Assembly: GCA_036897625.1 (NCBI GenBank)
Contig: JAYMTA010000999.1
Span: 1-22,498, forward strand
DNA: 22,498 nt
Reading direction: 5' to 3'
From: Pelargonium cotyledonis
Taxonomy: Eukaryota; Streptophyta; Magnoliopsida; Geraniales; Geraniaceae
The position numbers and the translations under genes are program-made. Positions 20,901 to 22,498 of the stretch are shown here, piece by piece (within the stretch, counting starts at the first letter, position 1; the number at the start of each line of letters is the position of its first letter). The notes beneath the pieces are model-generated. The model saw only the letters and a list, made by a program, of their open reading frames with translations. It had not been told where the DNA came from and searched no databases.

Positions 20901-22485
20901 TCTTCTTGAAGCATTATTTAGTGCATCCATACAACAATGGATTGGATTGGTCCTTTCAAGTATAGAGTTTATTCATATTTGTGGACTGGTCAGTGACTGA
21001 TTGGGTGTCTTGTCCGGAACTGGTCATGATTGAGATTTGTAACTCAAGGATGTTTGTTTCAGTTTTATTATGTGATTTTATCTATGACAGCTGCTGTTAA
21101 AACGCATGGATTTTCCATGCCGTACTCACTTATAATTTTGAGATATTTATAGTAACTGGATGGTTGAAGATTTTAGGAAGTTTTGACGCATGTGACATAA
21201 TTACCAATTTGAAGTTTTAAATGATGTTTCTGTACTTTTCTGACCTGTATATGCGTAATGTGTTTGTTTTCTATATTTGATTCATTCATAGTCTAGTTTT
21301 TTTTTTTCAATTTTTCTTTTTAAAAAAGGTTCCATATTGCATTCTCATTGTTTGATACTATTCAAAATTTCGTATGCAGAATTATATCAGTTCTCTTACC
21401 CCTTATATGATATATCTTCACTATGGTGTTGTAGGATCAAATCAATTTGGCTGAAGTCAAGTACCCTCTGGAGCATTTCAAGGTAGTCTAGGATGCGTGT
21501 TATCAGCTGCCATTTGTAGATAATTTTTCAGTAACTTCTTATGTCCACACATGGTTTCCTGCTTTTAAATGTGGGGTTTTTAATGGCATTTTAGTTGGAA
21601 TTATAAAAACTTGTGAAGTATTTCTCTTATTAGACATTCTTTCAACAATAATATTTTTTCTTTTCTGCTTGCAGACATTTAATGAATTTTTCATTAGAGA
21701 ACTGAAACATGGTGCAAGACCAATTACCTGCATGGAACGAGATGATGTTGCTGTATGCGCAGCTGATTGCCGTCTAATGGCATTTAAATCTGTTGAAGAT
21801 AGTTTAAGATTTTGGATTAAGGTATACCTTCCATTTTCCTTTGTTCTCTTTTCTGAAAGAAAAGATGCCATATAATAGATTGTGACGAGTAAAAAGAAAA
21901 TAAGAGAAACAGTTATGGAAATTCCTCCATCCAAACTGCTATTCTGCTATCTCATCAAAAGTAAAAGCATTCAGTAAAGGGTCTTCTTGTTGATACCAAG
22001 CAAAAAACAATACTGATCAAAGTCTTTAATGTCCCACTGACAGCCCTTCACTATTTATTTTCATTTGAATAACAAAGGAATGGAACTTAATTTATCATTA
22101 TAAACAACAAACGTAGGGCCCAAGTTATTCATATTATGGGTTGACTAATATTATTTTATTATTATAATATTTTACCTCGGTGTAATTTATCTTATGATGT
22201 CATCTTTGTTGTGGGTGCTCTGTTACTTGTAGGGTCGAAAGTTTTCAATTCCAGGCCTTTTGGGTAAAGAAATATCTTCCAGCCCTTTCGTTGGTGGAAG
22301 CTTGGTGATATTTCGGTTGGCACCACAAGTATGTACTGGTTTCAACAATAGCTTTCAAGCGACAGTCTTCGTTTTCCTCACATATTTTGAACTATTTTTT
22401 CACATTACAGGATTATCATCGTTTCCACTCTCCAGTTTCTGGAACCATTGAGCAATTAGTAGATATCCCTGGATGCTTGTATACA
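14973..22485 (+). CDS. PSD2/PSD3: Phosphatidylserine decarboxylase, C2/EF-hand type (PSD2/PSD3 class), 3-prime partial
   Basis: The enzyme converts phosphatidylserine to phosphatidylethanolamine. The Arabidopsis relatives PSD2 and PSD3 act at the tonoplast and the ER. Seventeen exons read as one frame of 519 residues: 14973-15155, 15240-15319, 15875-15899, 16318-16377, 16918-16986, 17094-17186, 17264-17314, 17620-17703, 18045-18136, 18561-18716, 18824-18908, 19842-19953, 20593-20693, 21435-21482, 21675-21821, 22233-22328 and 22411-22485. Introns are GT-AG except intron 13, which is GC-AG. The N-terminus MGHGSSK fits an N-myristoylation signal and is followed by a basic stretch. A C2-like region, two EF-hands, a cysteine pair and the catalytic domain follow in family order. 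The family is about 635-650 residues long, so roughly 120 residues are beyond the edge. These include the GST-type self-cleavage site that makes the pyruvoyl group. I cannot choose between PSD2 and PSD3 with certainty. Confidence 0.95.
15240..17314 (+). other. PSD exons 2-7, C2-like membrane-binding region
   Basis: Residues 62-187 begin AEMKFEDKWLACVS and continue through TEKPVWKSEKKLLLE, RISVYETNRMSKNNLIGYCE and VGKISLSCSIE. This is the alternating beta-strand pattern of a C2 domain. The family uses such domains for lipid or membrane contact, sometimes with calcium. Exon 3 is only 25 bp. The larger introns are intron 2 (555 bp), intron 3 (418 bp) and intron 4 (540 bp). They are AT-rich with no gene seen inside. 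Confidence 0.75.
17620..18136 (+). other. PSD exons 8-9, paired EF-hands
   Basis: Two canonical 12-residue calcium loops are visible. EF1 at residues 188-199 (DGNEDGMLSFSE) has D, N, D and S at positions 1, 3, 5 and 9 and E at 12. EF2 at residues 224-235 (DKNGDGVVCVDE) has D, N and D at 1, 3 and 5 and E at 12. Position 9 of EF2 is cysteine, where the family usually has a serine or threonine, but the main ligands are kept. Both hands should bind calcium. Each loop lies in its own exon, separated by a 341-bp intron. Confidence 0.9.
18909..19841 (+). other. PSD intron 11 (933 bp)
   Basis: A GT-AG intron. Its 19000-19260 part has a different texture, with an 86-codon minus-strand open frame containing CQSC and HLF. 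This faintly recalls the zinc-finger end of plant non-LTR retrotransposons, but too little is present to call it. Confidence 0.4.
20238..20452. mobile_element. Stowaway-like MITE in PSD intron 12
   Basis: This is a 215-bp non-coding element. The 5-prime end starts CTCCCTCAGTCCCAAAATAA. The reverse complement of the 3-prime end starts CTCTCTCCATCCCAAAATAA. The ends match at 22 of 25 positions over the terminal inverted repeat. The element is flanked by TA at 20236-20237 and 20453-20454, the expected target duplication. The terminal motif is that of the plant Stowaway (Tc1/mariner) group. It has no transposase and would have been moved in trans. It sits within the intron and leaves both splice borders untouched. 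Confidence 0.9.
20694..21434 (+). other. PSD intron 13, a GC-AG intron (741 bp)
   Basis: Exon 13 ends TTTTTTAAG and is followed by GCAAGT. The acceptor is TTGTAG before GATCAAATC at 21435. The joined protein reads FLEFFK|DQINLAEVKY, as the family requires. AAG/GCAAGT is the strong consensus found at natural GC donors. No GT donor nearby keeps the frame. The interior is AT-rich with a poly-T run near 21298-21308 and no gene. Confidence 0.9.
21822..22232 (+). other. PSD intron 15 (411 bp)
   Basis: A GT-AG intron between WIK (exon 15) and GRKFSI (exon 16). It is AT-rich and nothing else was recognised in it. Confidence 0.85.
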
Positions 22486-22498
22486 GTATGTGGATATA

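Larger units (their letters stand above)
18561..22485 (+). other. PSD exons 10-17, cysteine motif and catalytic domain
   Basis: Exon 10 opens with a cysteine group, TCCPVCCEAL (residues 251-260), which resembles half of a zinc ribbon. The decarboxylase domain follows: MRAIYQSKVGL, EVKYPLEHFKTFNEFFIREL, then AADCRLMAF with the presumed catalytic aspartate at residue 444, and DYHRFHSPVSG with the conserved histidines at 497 and 500. By comparison with the bacterial enzyme, these correspond to the Asp and His of the self-cleavage triad. The serine that becomes pyruvate lies past the window edge. The last exon ends at LYT before a GTATGT donor at 22486. Confidence 0.9.

Overview
This window is plant nuclear DNA, most likely from a eudicot. 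The genes are split by AT-rich introns with GT-AG borders. The families are typical of plants: an F-box/FBA pair, plant two-domain MATH (TRAF-like) proteins, and a plant PSD2/PSD3-type phosphatidylserine decarboxylase. A Stowaway-like MITE is also present. The abundance of MATH and F-box copies would fit Rosaceae, but that is only a guess. No bacterial-style operon, CRISPR array, rRNA or tRNA was seen.

Left half (about 1-13,850, all genes on the minus strand): a local cluster built by duplicating a two-gene unit, a MATH-domain gene followed upstream by an F-box/FBA gene. MATH copy A (495-1472), a short MATH relic (2121-2265) and MATH copy B (2700-3469) come first. F-box gene 1 follows (body 4143-5421, 5-prime coding exon 7234-7316, leader exon about 7458-7540). 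The unit then repeats as MATH copy C (9128-10573) and F-box gene 2 (body 11457-12685, 5-prime coding exon 13473-13537, leader exon about 13726-13800). All MATH copies are broken, each in a different way. Both F-box genes remain open when spliced as modelled. Their duplicated leader exons, TATA boxes and flanks show that the promoter was copied with the gene. F-box gene 1 carries extra sequence of about 1 kb in its large intron. F-box gene 2 carries a minisatellite with a period of 78-84 bp in the equivalent intron.

Right half (14,973 to the window end, plus strand): one large gene, a C2/EF-hand phosphatidylserine decarboxylase. Seventeen exons encoding 519 residues were read in a continuous frame. 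The gene runs off the right edge before the C-terminal self-cleavage motif. Intron 12 holds a Stowaway-like MITE and intron 13 is a GC-AG intron. About 1.1 kb of AT-rich sequence separates it from the divergently transcribed F-box gene 2.

Functionally, the F-box proteins would be SCF (CUL1) ubiquitin-ligase receptors. The MATH genes, if they were intact, would encode TRAF-like interaction proteins. The decarboxylase makes phosphatidylethanolamine and has no evident link to the other two families. I saw no clear sign of an undescribed system. The points most worth checking are the exon-encoded N-terminal extension shared by both F-box genes, the independent decay of every MATH copy beside them, and the GC-AG intron and predicted N-myristoylation of the decarboxylase.
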